DNA of 60,714 nucleotides from Flavicella sp964230805 (GCA_964230805.1 CAXRIA010000038.1:1-60714); one strand, 5' to 3'. Shown: positions 6,896 to 15,489, counted from the stretch's first letter. A program made the numbers and translations. Notes: generated by a model not told the origin, from the sequence alone.

Positions 6896-9759
6896 AAACC
6901 GAGCCTCAAAAACACTTCAAATGCAGAGGATTTGTTGCTGAACACATCGGTATTTAACAAGAAACTTTGTCGCAAACCGATGGGAATCTCTATCAAGTTA
7001 AAAAAGACGTTGTCAAAAATAAGCTCTGCACCCCAGGAATTCCGCTCGAGTGATTTGGGCAGCAGGAATAAGAAGTTCTGGGAGACTGGGAAGACTTCAT
7101 CTTTGTCTCGAGTGAGTTGGCTGTAATCGAAGAAAAACAGACCTCGAATCCTTTTGAAATAGGTAATATTTTGCAGCCCCCAATCGGGATAGGCGATGGG
7201 AAAGGTATAATTGGCCGCAATTTTAAGAGAGGCATCACTAAACAAACCGTCGTATCCTCGCGCACTCGCAAAAGTGTTTTCAAACTGGTAGGCATTTTCC
7301 GTGACATTTTCTTTTTGCCAAGCCCCTATGATTTGTGTGCTGTGGTTTGGAAACCATCCAGGAAAAAAGAACAAACCTTGCGCAGCCCATTGATTGATGG
7401 CTGCATTTTTAAGATTTCTTTTGTAGGAGATGTGAAGGTATTGTCCGTATTTTGGTGCCAAATTTTGCACCGCGGTTTGACGCAGGTTTGAAAGGGTCAA
7501 TGTCGATTCAAGAGCGCCAAATTGGAAGGGAGCAAACGGGAGTCGCCCACTTTTGTAATCCCCGGTATGGTGTTGAACGTAATTCGTTTCCAATCGCAAG
7601 GATTGCAAATAATTGCCTCGAATCTTTGACAGCGGTAGGGAAATACCCCCAGAGAATTGACTTTCAGAAAAATCAATCGATTGCATTCTAAAAGGAAATC
7701 GAACGATATTGGACCTGTTTTTATGGGTAAACCCTGCATTGATTTCTAAAAAATAGCGACTGTAAGTGAGGTTGGCCGCATAGCTTGATCTTTTCTCGTT
7801 CACATTGTAGTAGGCGTATCCATTGGCTGAAAAGTCACTCAAAATATTTTGAAATTGTAGGTTGAGTCCTGCATTGCTTGAAATGTTCGTAGCACTGATG
7901 AGTCCCCAACTGTGAAATTTTAGGCCTTTGAAAAAGCCTTTGTAAGGCTTGGGCTGGTAGCTGTTTTCTGGAATTTTATCCAAGATATTGGATTCGTCGT
8001 CCGTGGTCTTGATCGCGTATTGCTTTTGTAAAACGGGCGCCTCGATCAGGATTTTTTTGTTTTTTGCATGGATGCGTTTCAGGGTTGTTAAAACATGCCC
8101 CTTTGTGGTAAATTCACTAAAAACCAATGACGCATCCTTTCTTAAAACAGGCATATACGCTCCCGTTTGAACCGAAGTGAGCTGTTTGATTTCTCGAGGA
8201 TTGTCGAGTTCAAAGGAATAAATATTGTCGATCCCTGAGAACGAAGCACTGAAAACAACGGTGTTTTTCGACAGGGTAAAGGAGCCGATGGTGTGTTCTG
8301 TCCATTTTGTCAATTGCTGGGTTTTTTGGGTTTGGAAATCGTACTGAAAAAAGGCAATTTTAGAGTGTTCCTTGGCCAAAAAAACGATGAAACGATCGTC
8401 TGCGCCCCATTTTGGGAAACTCAGAAAAAGGTTTTTTGGATTGGGGAGGCTTTTCAACACCTTTCCACTGTCAGCATCGAGAACCACAAGTTTGTTTTGG
8501 AGCTGTTCGTCGGCTTCCACAGCAATGATTTTTTTTGTGCTGTATGAAAATTGAGGTGAAAAATATTTTCCTTGCCTTGTGAGTATCTTTTTTTGATTGG
8601 TCTGTAAGTTGAAACGAACAATATTGTTGTAATTCCTGTTGCCTCTACGAGGGTCGCGTTGGTATTCGGTCCAAGCTAAAAAGCCTTGGTTGTGCGACAG
8701 GAAATTTTGTGAGGTGACACCTACTGTGGTCAACGTGGTTTCTCGACCGTTTTTGAGCGCTACAATTTTAGGCGTTTGATCAAAACTTGTTTTTAGGCAA
8801 ACGATGCGATTGTCTTCCGTTGGCTCCGGGAAAAGATAGTGGCTGATGGTCTTGTTTTCGGGAGTAATGACCTTTCTTGGCGTCAATGAAAGTTCCGAAG
8901 CTTCTTTTTGAAACCTAGTTTTTAATTTTTGATAACTTTCATGGTACAGTGCTTCACTTGTTTTTCCTGTGTGTTTTTTTGTAGCATAGGAGAAAGAGGA
9001 GGTTCCGATAAGCCTTTTTCCGGCATCGGCTAGAATTTTTTTACCCGCTGTGATACCGTAGTTGTTTCTGAGATGGTTCATAAGAACAAATCCCAAGGGG
9101 TAATGGTTTGGTACCAAATCTTTGAAAGAACCATTTCGTGCTTTGTTGTAGGCATAGATTTTGTCTTGCAATAAGAGGGCTCTTTGTTCTTTAAAAAAAG
9201 AAGGGGTTCTCCCGCGGCCATGTCTGGAAAAAAGGGTTTCCGCCAAAACCGCATCGCCTTCAAAATACCAGGAGGGGATTCGCAAACCTAAAATACCCGC
9301 CCAACCACTTTCTCCACTGATGAGATGCATGAGCTTTGTGGCGCCATTTTTGGCATTGGTGTATTGTAATACATGTCTGTATTCGTGAATGGCCAACAAA
9401 TCCAGCCAGTCTGTGGAGCCCAATCGGTTAAAATTTTGAGGCGCTGTACCAAAAAATTCACTGCGAAAGGGAGCGAGGGTGACAAAACCATTGGAAATCA
9501 CCTGTTGGGTTTGCAGAACAATGTCGATTTTTTCGATTTGTTCTCCAATGGAGGTGGTTCCTTTTTTTTGCAAATAAGCTACGACATCTGCAATACGCTT
9601 GGCCTCTTTTTCATTTTCTGCTGGGTAAATGATACGCGCGCTTGGAGAATCAATGTGCATCCAGTCGATGGTGGAAGGATGGTTTCCTAAGCTTTGTCCT
9701 TGCGTGAGAGAAATGCAAAAGAGCCAACCAACAGTAAAAAGCAATTTGTAACGATTCAT
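6892..9759 (-). CDS. exported metallopeptidase-like protein with beta-propeller and C-terminal barrel
   Basis: A 955-residue protein with a signal peptide (cleavage near residue 20-22) and three recognisable parts. Residues about 30-290 resemble the peptidase MA/gluzincin fold: HEYRH at 125-129 fits HExxH, and WYFEGDAV at 164-171 offers Glu167 as third zinc ligand. Residues about 300-600 have TolB/PD40-like propeller strands (for example DDRFIVFLAKEHSKIAFFQYD). The last third is strand-rich and ends in FLRLGF with a terminal Phe, as in outer-membrane barrels. The likely location is the outer membrane with the peptidase on one side. The substrate is unknown. Its stop codon abuts the convergent flavoprotein gene. 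The upstream gene, 50 bp away, is on the same strand. Confidence 0.75.
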   Translation of the reverse strand: MNRYKLLFTVGWLFCISLTQGQSLGNHPSTIDWMHIDSPSARIIYPAENEKEAKRIADVVAYLQKKGTTSIGEQIEKIDIVLQTQQVISNGFVTLAPFRSEFFGTAPQNFNRLGSTDWLDLLAIHEYRHVLQYTNAKNGATKLMHLISGESGWAGILGLRIPSWYFEGDAVLAETLFSRHGRGRTPSFFKEQRALLLQDKIYAYNKARNGSFKDLVPNHYPLGFVLMNHLRNNYGITAGKKILADAGKRLIGTSSFSYATKKHTGKTSEALYHESYQKLKTRFQKEASELSLTPRKVITPENKTISHYLFPEPTEDNRIVCLKTSFDQTPKIVALKNGRETTLTTVGVTSQNFLSHNQGFLAWTEYQRDPRRGNRNYNNIVRFNLQTNQKKILTRQGKYFSPQFSYSTKKIIAVEADEQLQNKLVVLDADSGKVLKSLPNPKNLFLSFPKWGADDRFIVFLAKEHSKIAFFQYDFQTQKTQQLTKWTEHTIGSFTLSKNTVVFSASFSGIDNIYSFELDNPREIKQLTSVQTGAYMPVLRKDASLVFSEFTTKGHVLTTLKRIHAKNKKILIEAPVLQKQYAIKTTDDESNILDKIPENSYQPKPYKGFFKGLKFHSWGLISATNISSNAGLNLQFQNILSDFSANGYAYYNVNEKRSSYAANLTYSRYFLEINAGFTHKNRSNIVRFPFRMQSIDFSESQFSGGISLPLSKIRGNYLQSLRLETNYVQHHTGDYKSGRLPFAPFQFGALESTLTLSNLRQTAVQNLAPKYGQYLHISYKRNLKNAAINQWAAQGLFFFPGWFPNHSTQIIGAWQKENVTENAYQFENTFASARGYDGLFSDASLKIAANYTFPIAYPDWGLQNITYFKRIRGLFFFDYSQLTRDKDEVFPVSQNFLFLLPKSLERNSWGAELIFDNVFFNLIEIPIGLRQSFLLNTDVFSNKSSAFEVFLRLGF

Positions 9760-9809
9760 CTGGGCATAAAAATAGTTAAAAATACAATGAGGCAGTTCCG
9801 TACTTTTTT

Positions 9810-10055
9810 TTAGGGAAAATCGACGCGTTGCCCCCGGTGAGGTTTTAGGGCATCTCGATAGGTTTTCATGTCTTTTTCATCGACGATTAGAAAGGCCGTG
9901 GCGTGCATCTCGGAAATTTCAAGGGTATTGATTTCGTAGAAAGGCAGTTGTTCTTTTTCGGCAAATTCTTTGAGATGAACACAGTGGTGTGCGGCAGTTC
10001 CCATGCCTGTAGGACCGCGAAAGTCCCAAATTAATTTTATTTTTTTTGAGGTCAT
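9810..10055 (-). CDS. small conserved-looking protein coupled to thiamine pyrophosphokinase
   Basis: An 81-residue, soluble, slightly acidic protein with no signal peptide. It contains a short DFRGPTGMGTAAHHCVHL stretch with paired His and a Cys. Its ATG overlaps the stop of the upstream thiN gene by 4 bp (ATGA), which is strong evidence of a real, translationally coupled gene. I do not recognise the family with certainty. The HH...C pattern could bind a metal, but that is a guess. Confidence 0.7.
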   Translation of the reverse strand: MTSKKIKLIWDFRGPTGMGTAAHHCVHLKEFAEKEQLPFYEINTLEISEMHATAFLIVDEKDMKTYRDALKPHRGQRVDFP

Positions 10056-10660
10056 GTGTTGCTGATATAAATGAAAAGAGCTCCTCGTTGGTAGGAGATC
10101 TCAATAGTGTCTTGAACTGCTTTGTTACGGGTTCCGATGCGCTCACCAAAATTGAGGGCTTCCTTTTTTAAAGGGTATTGTAAGCCCTGAGTGGAAATTC
10201 CGTGAGCCGTTGGAAAAGGAACGAGTGAGATGGTGCGATGCATTAGATCGCTTCCGACAAAAGATTTGTCGATAAAGAAAAAATGACCGTAATCATCAAA
10301 AAAAGTGAGTTTTAGTTTTTCTTTCCATTCCAAAGCGGTGCTCAAATTGCCCAAAAAATGATCTACTTCGTTCCCCGATCCGCCGAAAACATCAATCGTG
10401 CGCATATTTCTTGCATGCAAGATTTCTAGCGACTTGTGAAAATCAGTAAAATTTTGATCAGGCGTCGAAATCACTTCTACTTCTTCGGGAATTTGTGTGA
10501 TGGAATCAAAATCGCCCGTAATTAAATCGGGCTGAATCTTTTGCTGTTTGAGAAGGTTGTAGCCTCCGTCAGTGGCACATACCAAGTCGTAGTTTGACAA
10601 GTCGGGCAGTTTTTTCGGGGGCGCTCCATTGAGCAGTAGCAATGCTTTTTTTGATTTCAT
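10052..10660 (-). CDS. thiN: thiamine pyrophosphokinase
   Basis: A 202-residue enzyme that transfers pyrophosphate from ATP to thiamine to give thiamine diphosphate. The family signature series is present in order: DGGYN (31-35), TGDFDS (48-53), DFHKSLE (73-79, in place of the usual TD-x-KA) and GGSGNEVDHFLGNL (93-106). The ATG at 10660 is chosen because it gives the standard N-terminus MKSKKALLLLNG; longer in-frame starts run through the divergent mvaD promoter. The 3' end overlaps the small downstream gene by 4 bp. Confidence 0.92.
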   Translation of the reverse strand: MKSKKALLLLNGAPPKKLPDLSNYDLVCATDGGYNLLKQQKIQPDLITGDFDSITQIPEEVEVISTPDQNFTDFHKSLEILHARNMRTIDVFGGSGNEVDHFLGNLSTALEWKEKLKLTFFDDYGHFFFIDKSFVGSDLMHRTISLVPFPTAHGISTQGLQYPLKKEALNFGERIGTRNKAVQDTIEISYQRGALFIYISNT

Positions 10661-10705
10661 GATCACAAAAATAACCAAAAAAGAAACGAAAAGAGATGAG
10701 TTCGT

Positions 10706-10713
10706 TATATTTG
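10706..10713 (+). promoter_or_regulatory. -7 box of mvaD promoter
   Basis: TATATTTG fits TAnnTTTG exactly. No convincing -33 TTG is visible. A transcript start near 10720 would exclude all mvaD start codons upstream and leaves the TTG at 10731 as first candidate. Confidence 0.6.
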
Positions 10714-10730
10714 CTCCAAAATGCCACCGT

Positions 10731-11819
10731 TTGAAAACAACAGATTTTATAGTAAAGAAAGATTTAGGGAGTTTGGAAAAAGGAAAAGTTGCTTGGCAAG
10801 CTCCGAGCAATATTGCCTTGGTGAAATATTGGGGGAAGAGAGAACCGCAATTGCCCGAAAATACTTCCATTAGTTTTACACTCAACAACTGTCACACGCG
10901 AACGGAGGTGGTTTTTGAAAAAAAGGCAGCGTCGGATGCTTTCAGTTTTGAAATTATTTTTGAGGGAGCGAAAAAGGAGGCCTTCCGACCTAAAATTCAA
11001 AAATTTTTTGAACGTATTGAAGCCTACCTACCGTTTTTAAAAGAGTACCATTTTACCATTCGTTCGAACAACTCTTTTCCGCACAGCAGTGGAATTGCTT
11101 CTTCCGCAAGTGGTATGAGTGCTTTGGCTTTGTGTTTGATGCGTATTGAAAAATTGTTATCGCCCGAGATGTCCGAAGATTATTTTTACAAGAAAGCTTC
11201 TTTTTTAGCGCGTTTGGGATCGGGGAGTGCCTGTCGAAGTGTCAAAGGTTCTTTGGTGGTTTGGGGTGCTCACGAGGCTGTTGAGGAAAGCTCTGATTTG
11301 TACGGCGTGGCTTTTACAGAAGACATCGCTCCTGTTTTTAAGAATTACCAAGACACAATATTGTTGGTAGATAAGGGAGAAAAACAAGTCAGTAGTACGG
11401 TTGGACATAATTTGATGTTTGATCACCCTTATGCGCAAAATCGATTTGTACAAGCAGGGGAAAATATTGCAAAAATCAAAACCTACCTCAAGGAAGGGGC
11501 TGTGAAAGATTTTATTGCTTTGGTGGAAAGTGAAGCGCTGACCTTGCATGCCATGATGCTGACGAGTCAGCCCTATTTTATATTGATGAAACCGAATACC
11601 TTGCAAATCATTCAGCGGATTTGGCAGTACAGAGCCGACAAGGGTTCGAATATTTGTTTTACGTTGGATGCCGGAGCGAATGTGCATTTGTTGTATCCTG
11701 AAAATGAAAAGCAAGCGGTACATCGATTTATCGAAAGTGAATTGGCAGCCTTTTGTCAAAACAAACATTTTATCCACGATCATGTGGGGCAGGGAGCCCT
11801 AGAGATAAGCAGTCTGTAA
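10731..11819 (+). CDS. mvaD: diphosphomevalonate decarboxylase
   Basis: A 362-residue GHMP-superfamily enzyme that would convert mevalonate diphosphate to isopentenyl diphosphate, consuming ATP and releasing CO2. Hallmarks are APSNIALVKYWGKR (24-37), the ATP loop SFPHSSGIASSASG (115-128), RLGSGSACRSVKGSLVVWG (161-179) and LDAGANVHLLYP near the C-terminus. The start is uncertain. The reading frame is open upstream into thiN, but a TTG at 10731 gives a family-typical length and N-terminus and lies just after the predicted promoter. It is divergent from thiN and separated from mevalonate kinase by a promoter. Confidence 0.92.
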   Translation: MKTTDFIVKKDLGSLEKGKVAWQAPSNIALVKYWGKREPQLPENTSISFTLNNCHTRTEVVFEKKAASDAFSFEIIFEGAKKEAFRPKIQKFFERIEAYLPFLKEYHFTIRSNNSFPHSSGIASSASGMSALALCLMRIEKLLSPEMSEDYFYKKASFLARLGSGSACRSVKGSLVVWGAHEAVEESSDLYGVAFTEDIAPVFKNYQDTILLVDKGEKQVSSTVGHNLMFDHPYAQNRFVQAGENIAKIKTYLKEGAVKDFIALVESEALTLHAMMLTSQPYFILMKPNTLQIIQRIWQYRADKGSNICFTLDAGANVHLLYPENEKQAVHRFIESELAAFCQNKHFIHDHVGQGALEISSL

Positions 11820-11903
11820 AGGGATTTTTTGTAACAAAAAGGACCATTTTATAATGGAATACAGTGCAGAAAAGTGGGCTGTTTTATTCTGGTAAAAAAA
11901 GCG

Positions 11904-11911
11904 TATCTTTG
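11904..11911 (+). promoter_or_regulatory. -7 box of mevalonate kinase promoter
   Basis: TATCTTTG fits the consensus, with TTTT rather than TTTG about 19 bp upstream. It lies between mvaD and mvk, so mvk can be transcribed alone. It also excludes the in-frame TTG at 11915 as the start. Confidence 0.6.
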
Positions 11912-11938
11912 TAATTGTTACCATTTAAAGGAAAGTTT

Positions 11939-12865
11939 ATGACGGGACCTTTGTTTTATGCCAAAATCTTACTGTTTGGCGAATATGGAATTATCAAAGA
12001 TTCGAAAGGATTGGCCATTCCTTACAACCACTTTCAAGGGGCGTTAAAAATGGCAATACCTCCCACGGAAAAAACCGTAGAATCCAATCAAAACTTGCAA
12101 CGCTTTCACAAATACCTAGCGGGGTTGACCACCGATTTGGTCACTTTTCAATTGGATTTGTTTCAATCGGATTTAGAGAAAGGGATGTATTTTGATTCGA
12201 GTATTCCCCAAGGCTATGGCGTGGGGAGTTCGGGCGCCTTGGTAGCATCTATTTACGACAAATATGCGGAGGAGAAGATTACCGTTCTTGAGAATTTAAC
12301 CAAGGAAAAACTGCTAAAACTGAAGCAGATTTTTTCCTTGATGGAATCGTTTTTTCATGGAAATAGTTCGGGACTGGATCCGCTGAACAGCTATTTGAGT
12401 TTGCCGATTTTAATCAATTCTTCAACGAGTGTGGAACCTACCGGAATTCCGTATCAAAAAGACAGCAAAGCGGCTGTGTTTTTGTTAGATTCAAAAATTA
12501 CGGGAGAAACAGAACCCATGGTTTCCATTTTCATGAACAAAATGAAAAACGAAGGTTTTCGAAAAATGTTTAGTGAAGAATTCGCAAAACACACCAATTC
12601 TTGTATCAAAGATTTCTTGCACGGCGATGTGAGCTCTTTGTTTTCGAATATGAAGCATTTGTCGAAAGTGGTATTGGACAATTTCAAACCCATGATTCCT
12701 GCGCCTTTTCATCATTTGTGGAAGCAAGGAATTGAGACCAATGATTATTACCTAAAGCTATGCGGCTCTGGAGGGGGTGGTTATATTTTAGGTTTTGCAA
12801 AAGATTATGAAAAAGTCAAAAAGCAGCTAAAAGACTACCATTTAGAGCTGGTGTATCGATTCTAA
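11939..12865 (+). CDS. mvk: mevalonate kinase (GHMP family)
   Basis: A 308-residue kinase that would phosphorylate mevalonate to 5-phosphomevalonate. Visible motifs are YAKILLFGEYGII (7-19), the ATP loop PQGYGVGSSGAL (90-101) and GNSSGLDPLNSY (141-152) with the probable catalytic Asp147, then the C-terminal GSGGGGYILGF. The ATG at 11939 is preceded by AAAGGAAAG, one of the few recognisable ribosome-binding sites in the window, and lies downstream of the predicted promoter. The UbiA-family gene follows after 6 bp, so the two probably form an operon. Assignment as mevalonate rather than phosphomevalonate kinase rests on the closer fit of the GEYG and SGLDP motifs. Confidence 0.9.
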   Translation: MTGPLFYAKILLFGEYGIIKDSKGLAIPYNHFQGALKMAIPPTEKTVESNQNLQRFHKYLAGLTTDLVTFQLDLFQSDLEKGMYFDSSIPQGYGVGSSGALVASIYDKYAEEKITVLENLTKEKLLKLKQIFSLMESFFHGNSSGLDPLNSYLSLPILINSSTSVEPTGIPYQKDSKAAVFLLDSKITGETEPMVSIFMNKMKNEGFRKMFSEEFAKHTNSCIKDFLHGDVSSLFSNMKHLSKVVLDNFKPMIPAPFHHLWKQGIETNDYYLKLCGSGGGGYILGFAKDYEKVKKQLKDYHLELVYRF

Positions 12866-12871
12866 AAACAA

Positions 12872-13801
12872 ATGGCAACACCTGAGAACAAAAAACCGTC
12901 TCAACGCCCCACGTATTATTTCTTGATTGGATTGATGTCTGTGATGCGCAGTTACAACATCTTGATTGTGGGGATTGCCCAATATTTGACTTCTATTTTT
13001 ATTTTCAAAGCAGACGAACCTATCACGGATGTGATTTTGGATTTGGATTTGTTACTCACGGTTGTTTCGACGAGTTTGGTCATTGCAGCCGGTTATATTA
13101 TCAATGACTTTTACGATACCGAAATGGATCGAATCAACAAGCCGCTCAAGTCGCGTATTGATAATTTTGTGCCTCAGGCATTGAAGTTGAAAATTTATTT
13201 TTTGTGCAATGCTGTGGGGTTTGTATTGGGTTGGATTGTTTCGTGGCGCGCGGCTTTGTTTTTTGCGAGCTATGTTTTTTTGATCTGGTTTTACTCTCAT
13301 AAATTGAAAAAGAAATCTTGGGTGGGATTGTTAAGTGCTTCGGGGCTTGCCATGATGCCTTTTTTTGTGATTTTTGTGTATCACAAACATATTTCTGCGG
13401 TTATTTTTATCCACGCCGCTTTTTTGTTCTTCATTGTAACCATTCGCGAATTGGTGAAAGATTTGGAAAATATCCAAGGGGCTTTTGTTATGAATTACCA
13501 AACAATCCCTGTGAAATATGGGGAACGAATGACAAAAAAAATCATAACATGTTTGGTGTTGATCGCTTTGAATCCCGTTTTTTTGTTGTGGGAATACCCT
13601 GAAGTGGGTGCTATGAAATATTACTTTTACTTCGTGTTTTTGTCTTTTGTTGTTTTTTTGGGATTGCTATGGAAAGCACAGTCGAAAAAAGCCTACAGTT
13701 TGCTGCACAATCTTTTGAAATTCTTGATTGTGCTCGGGGTGTTCAGTTTGACCTTGATAGATACTTCTGTAATCATTTCTAAAATTTTAGAAAACATATA
13801 G
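12872..13801 (+). CDS. UbiA-family prenyltransferase, geranylgeranylglycerol-phosphate transferase-like
   Basis: A 309-residue integral membrane enzyme with about eight hydrophobic helices. The two Asp-rich UbiA motifs are present: NDFYDTEMDRINKP (78-91) binds the prenyl diphosphate through Mg, and RELVKDLENIQG (192-203) is the second. The sequence most resembles enzymes annotated as geranylgeranylglycerol-phosphate geranylgeranyltransferase, whose archaeal counterparts make ether lipids. It follows mevalonate kinase by 6 bp, tying it to isoprenoid supply. It is distinct from MenA, which is also in this window. The acceptor cannot be determined from sequence; a quinone or haem acceptor is the alternative. 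Confidence 0.85.
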   Translation: MATPENKKPSQRPTYYFLIGLMSVMRSYNILIVGIAQYLTSIFIFKADEPITDVILDLDLLLTVVSTSLVIAAGYIINDFYDTEMDRINKPLKSRIDNFVPQALKLKIYFLCNAVGFVLGWIVSWRAALFFASYVFLIWFYSHKLKKKSWVGLLSASGLAMMPFFVIFVYHKHISAVIFIHAAFLFFIVTIRELVKDLENIQGAFVMNYQTIPVKYGERMTKKIITCLVLIALNPVFLLWEYPEVGAMKYYFYFVFLSFVVFLGLLWKAQSKKAYSLLHNLLKFLIVLGVFSLTLIDTSVIISKILENI

Positions 13802-13830
13802 TTTTGATGCCACATCAAACATAACTCGAT

Positions 13831-13848
13831 GCAAAAGTGTACTTTTGC
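13831..13848 (+). promoter_or_regulatory. rluB-like gene promoter within a palindrome
   Basis: TACTTTTG (13840-13847) is a consensus -7 box. It forms the right half of an inverted repeat with 8-bp arms, GCAAAAGT and ACTTTTGC, separated by GT. The symmetry could be an operator or could arise by chance from the T-rich box. Confidence 0.6.
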
Positions 13849-13872
13849 AAAAAATAAATTAATTATAGATTC

Positions 13873-14745
13873 ATGAGCACAGAGAAAAACTCGTCGAGAG
13901 GACGACAACAGGGTGGAAGGAGCAAGAAAAGCAACGCGACTTCTTATTCAAAAAAGACGACAGGAAATTTGAAAAAACGCCCGAGTAAATTTGCGAAGAA
14001 AACAAAGCCTACACCTACGCAAAAAAATGAGAACGAAGGCATACGTTTGAACAAGTACATTTCCAATTCTGGAATTTGTTCTCGTAGAGAGGCGGATGTG
14101 TTGATTGCTGCGGGATCTGCGATGGTCAATGGAAAGGTAATTACCGAAATGGGGTACAAGGTGCAGTTGACGGATGAGGTGCGATTTGAAGGCTCCTTGA
14201 TCAATCCAGAAACAAAACGCTATGTTTTGTTAAACAAACCCAAAAATTTTATCACGACTATGGACGATGATAGGGGACGCAAGACGGTCATGGATCTGGT
14301 GCAAATGGCAACCAAAGAGCGAATTTATCCTGTGGGTCGTTTGGATCGGAACACAACAGGTTTGTTGTTGTTTACCAATGATGGTGAATTGGCCAAAAAG
14401 CTAACACATCCGAAACACAATGTTCGAAAATTATACCATGCTTCGCTAGATCGAAAATTTGCATTGAAAGATTTGCAAACGTTGAGTAGTGGAGATTTTG
14501 CTGTGGAAGGAAAAAAAGTGTTTATCGACGATGTGGCTTATGTGCAAGGAGAGTCAAAATCTGAGGTTGGTATTGAGATTCACTCGGGTAGGAATAGAAT
14601 TGTACGAAAAATATTTGCGACGCTAGGATACAAGGTTGTGAAATTAGACCGTGTTGTTTTTGCGGGAATGACCAAAAAAAATATCCAAAGAGGACATTGG
14701 AGACATTTGACCGAACAAGAGGTGAACAACTTAAAAATGATCTAA
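13873..14745 (+). CDS. RsuA/RluB-family rRNA pseudouridine synthase with basic N-terminal extension
   Basis: A 290-residue protein. Residues 1-55 are a low-complexity Lys/Arg/Ser/Thr-rich tail likely to bind RNA. An S4 domain follows (IRLNKYISNSGICSRREAD, 57-75), then the synthase domain with the catalytic GRLDRNTTGLLL motif (155-166, Asp158). It would isomerise a uridine in rRNA, by homology in 23S (RluB) or 16S (RsuA) RNA; which one cannot be decided here. It is a single-gene unit with its own promoter and a strong downstream terminator. Confidence 0.92.
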   Translation: MSTEKNSSRGRQQGGRSKKSNATSYSKKTTGNLKKRPSKFAKKTKPTPTQKNENEGIRLNKYISNSGICSRREADVLIAAGSAMVNGKVITEMGYKVQLTDEVRFEGSLINPETKRYVLLNKPKNFITTMDDDRGRKTVMDLVQMATKERIYPVGRLDRNTTGLLLFTNDGELAKKLTHPKHNVRKLYHASLDRKFALKDLQTLSSGDFAVEGKKVFIDDVAYVQGESKSEVGIEIHSGRNRIVRKIFATLGYKVVKLDRVVFAGMTKKNIQRGHWRHLTEQEVNNLKMI

Positions 14746-14763
14746 AAAAATTAGAAGCGATTC

Positions 14764-14800
14764 AAAAGAGCTATTTTCAAAAAAGAGTAGCTCTTTTTTT
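14764..14800 (+). terminator. terminator of the pseudouridine synthase gene
   Basis: A perfect 10-bp stem (AAAAGAGCTA, 14764-14773, with 14788-14797) closes a 14-nt loop and continues into a T-run. The convergent mnmD gene ends 11 bp further on. Confidence 0.85.
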
Positions 14801-14810
14801 GTGGCAATGT

Positions 14811-15473
14811 TTAGGGTTTTACGGCACGCAACATTTCTCTTTTCCCTGGAGGTCCCGGAAGTCTAGAAACGGTAAAACCGACGGCCTGCATGGCTCTTCG
14901 AACGCTTCCTTTTGCAGAATAAGTGACTAAAATACCTCCCTTTTTTAGAGAATCGTACATTTTTTGAAAGATTTCTTCTGTCCACAATTCCGGTTGGACA
15001 CGGGCACCAAAGGCGTCAAAATAAATGAGGTCAAAAGCATTTTTGTCTTGAATATCTTTGATCCATTGTTTTCTTTTGAGGAGTGAAAAATTTTTGTGTA
15101 CGTTCTGTTTTTCATCCCAAGGGTACAGGTGCATTTCTTCGAATTTGTGTGCAAAATTTCGCGTATCCAATTCAGAGACGTAATTTAATTGTAGTATTTC
15201 GTCTTCCAAGATTGGGTAGGCTTCTACACCAGTGTATGCAATTTTTCGGTGCTGTTTGGCCGCTTCTAACAGCGTAATAAAACAGTTCAATCCTGTTCCA
15301 AATCCAATTTCAAGAATATTCAGCTCAGGCGATGCATGTGCGAAGAGACCATTTTTGATGAATACGTGATACGCTTCTTGTATCGCACCGTGTTTCGAAT
15401 GGTATTGCTCATTCCATTCGGGCATGTGTATGGTGGTTGAACCATCAGAAGTTATGATTATTTCTCGTTTCAT
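14811..15473 (-). CDS. mnmD: tRNA 5-methylaminomethyl-2-thiouridine methyltransferase, MnmD
   Basis: A 220-residue SAM-dependent enzyme of the MnmC N-terminal (DUF752) type, here free-standing without the FAD domain found in E. coli MnmC. The N-terminal EQYHSKHGAIQEAYHVF and the SAM loop LEIGFGTGLNCF are diagnostic, as is the C-terminal PPGKREMLRA. It would make the last methylation of mnm5s2U34 in tRNAs whose 2-thiolation is done by MnmA, also in this window. The start at 15473 is chosen because the in-frame ATG at 15494 overlaps the -7 box. Confidence 0.93.
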   Translation of the reverse strand: MKREIIITSDGSTTIHMPEWNEQYHSKHGAIQEAYHVFIKNGLFAHASPELNILEIGFGTGLNCFITLLEAAKQHRKIAYTGVEAYPILEDEILQLNYVSELDTRNFAHKFEEMHLYPWDEKQNVHKNFSLLKRKQWIKDIQDKNAFDLIYFDAFGARVQPELWTEEIFQKMYDSLKKGGILVTYSAKGSVRRAMQAVGFTVSRLPGPPGKREMLRAVKP

Positions 15474-15481
15474 CTCGGTGA

Positions 15482-15489
15482 CAAAGATA
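15482..15489 (-). promoter_or_regulatory. -7 box of mnmD promoter
   Basis: The minus strand reads TATCTTTG, with TTTTG about 22 bp upstream. It fixes the mnmD start downstream of it. Confidence 0.65.
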
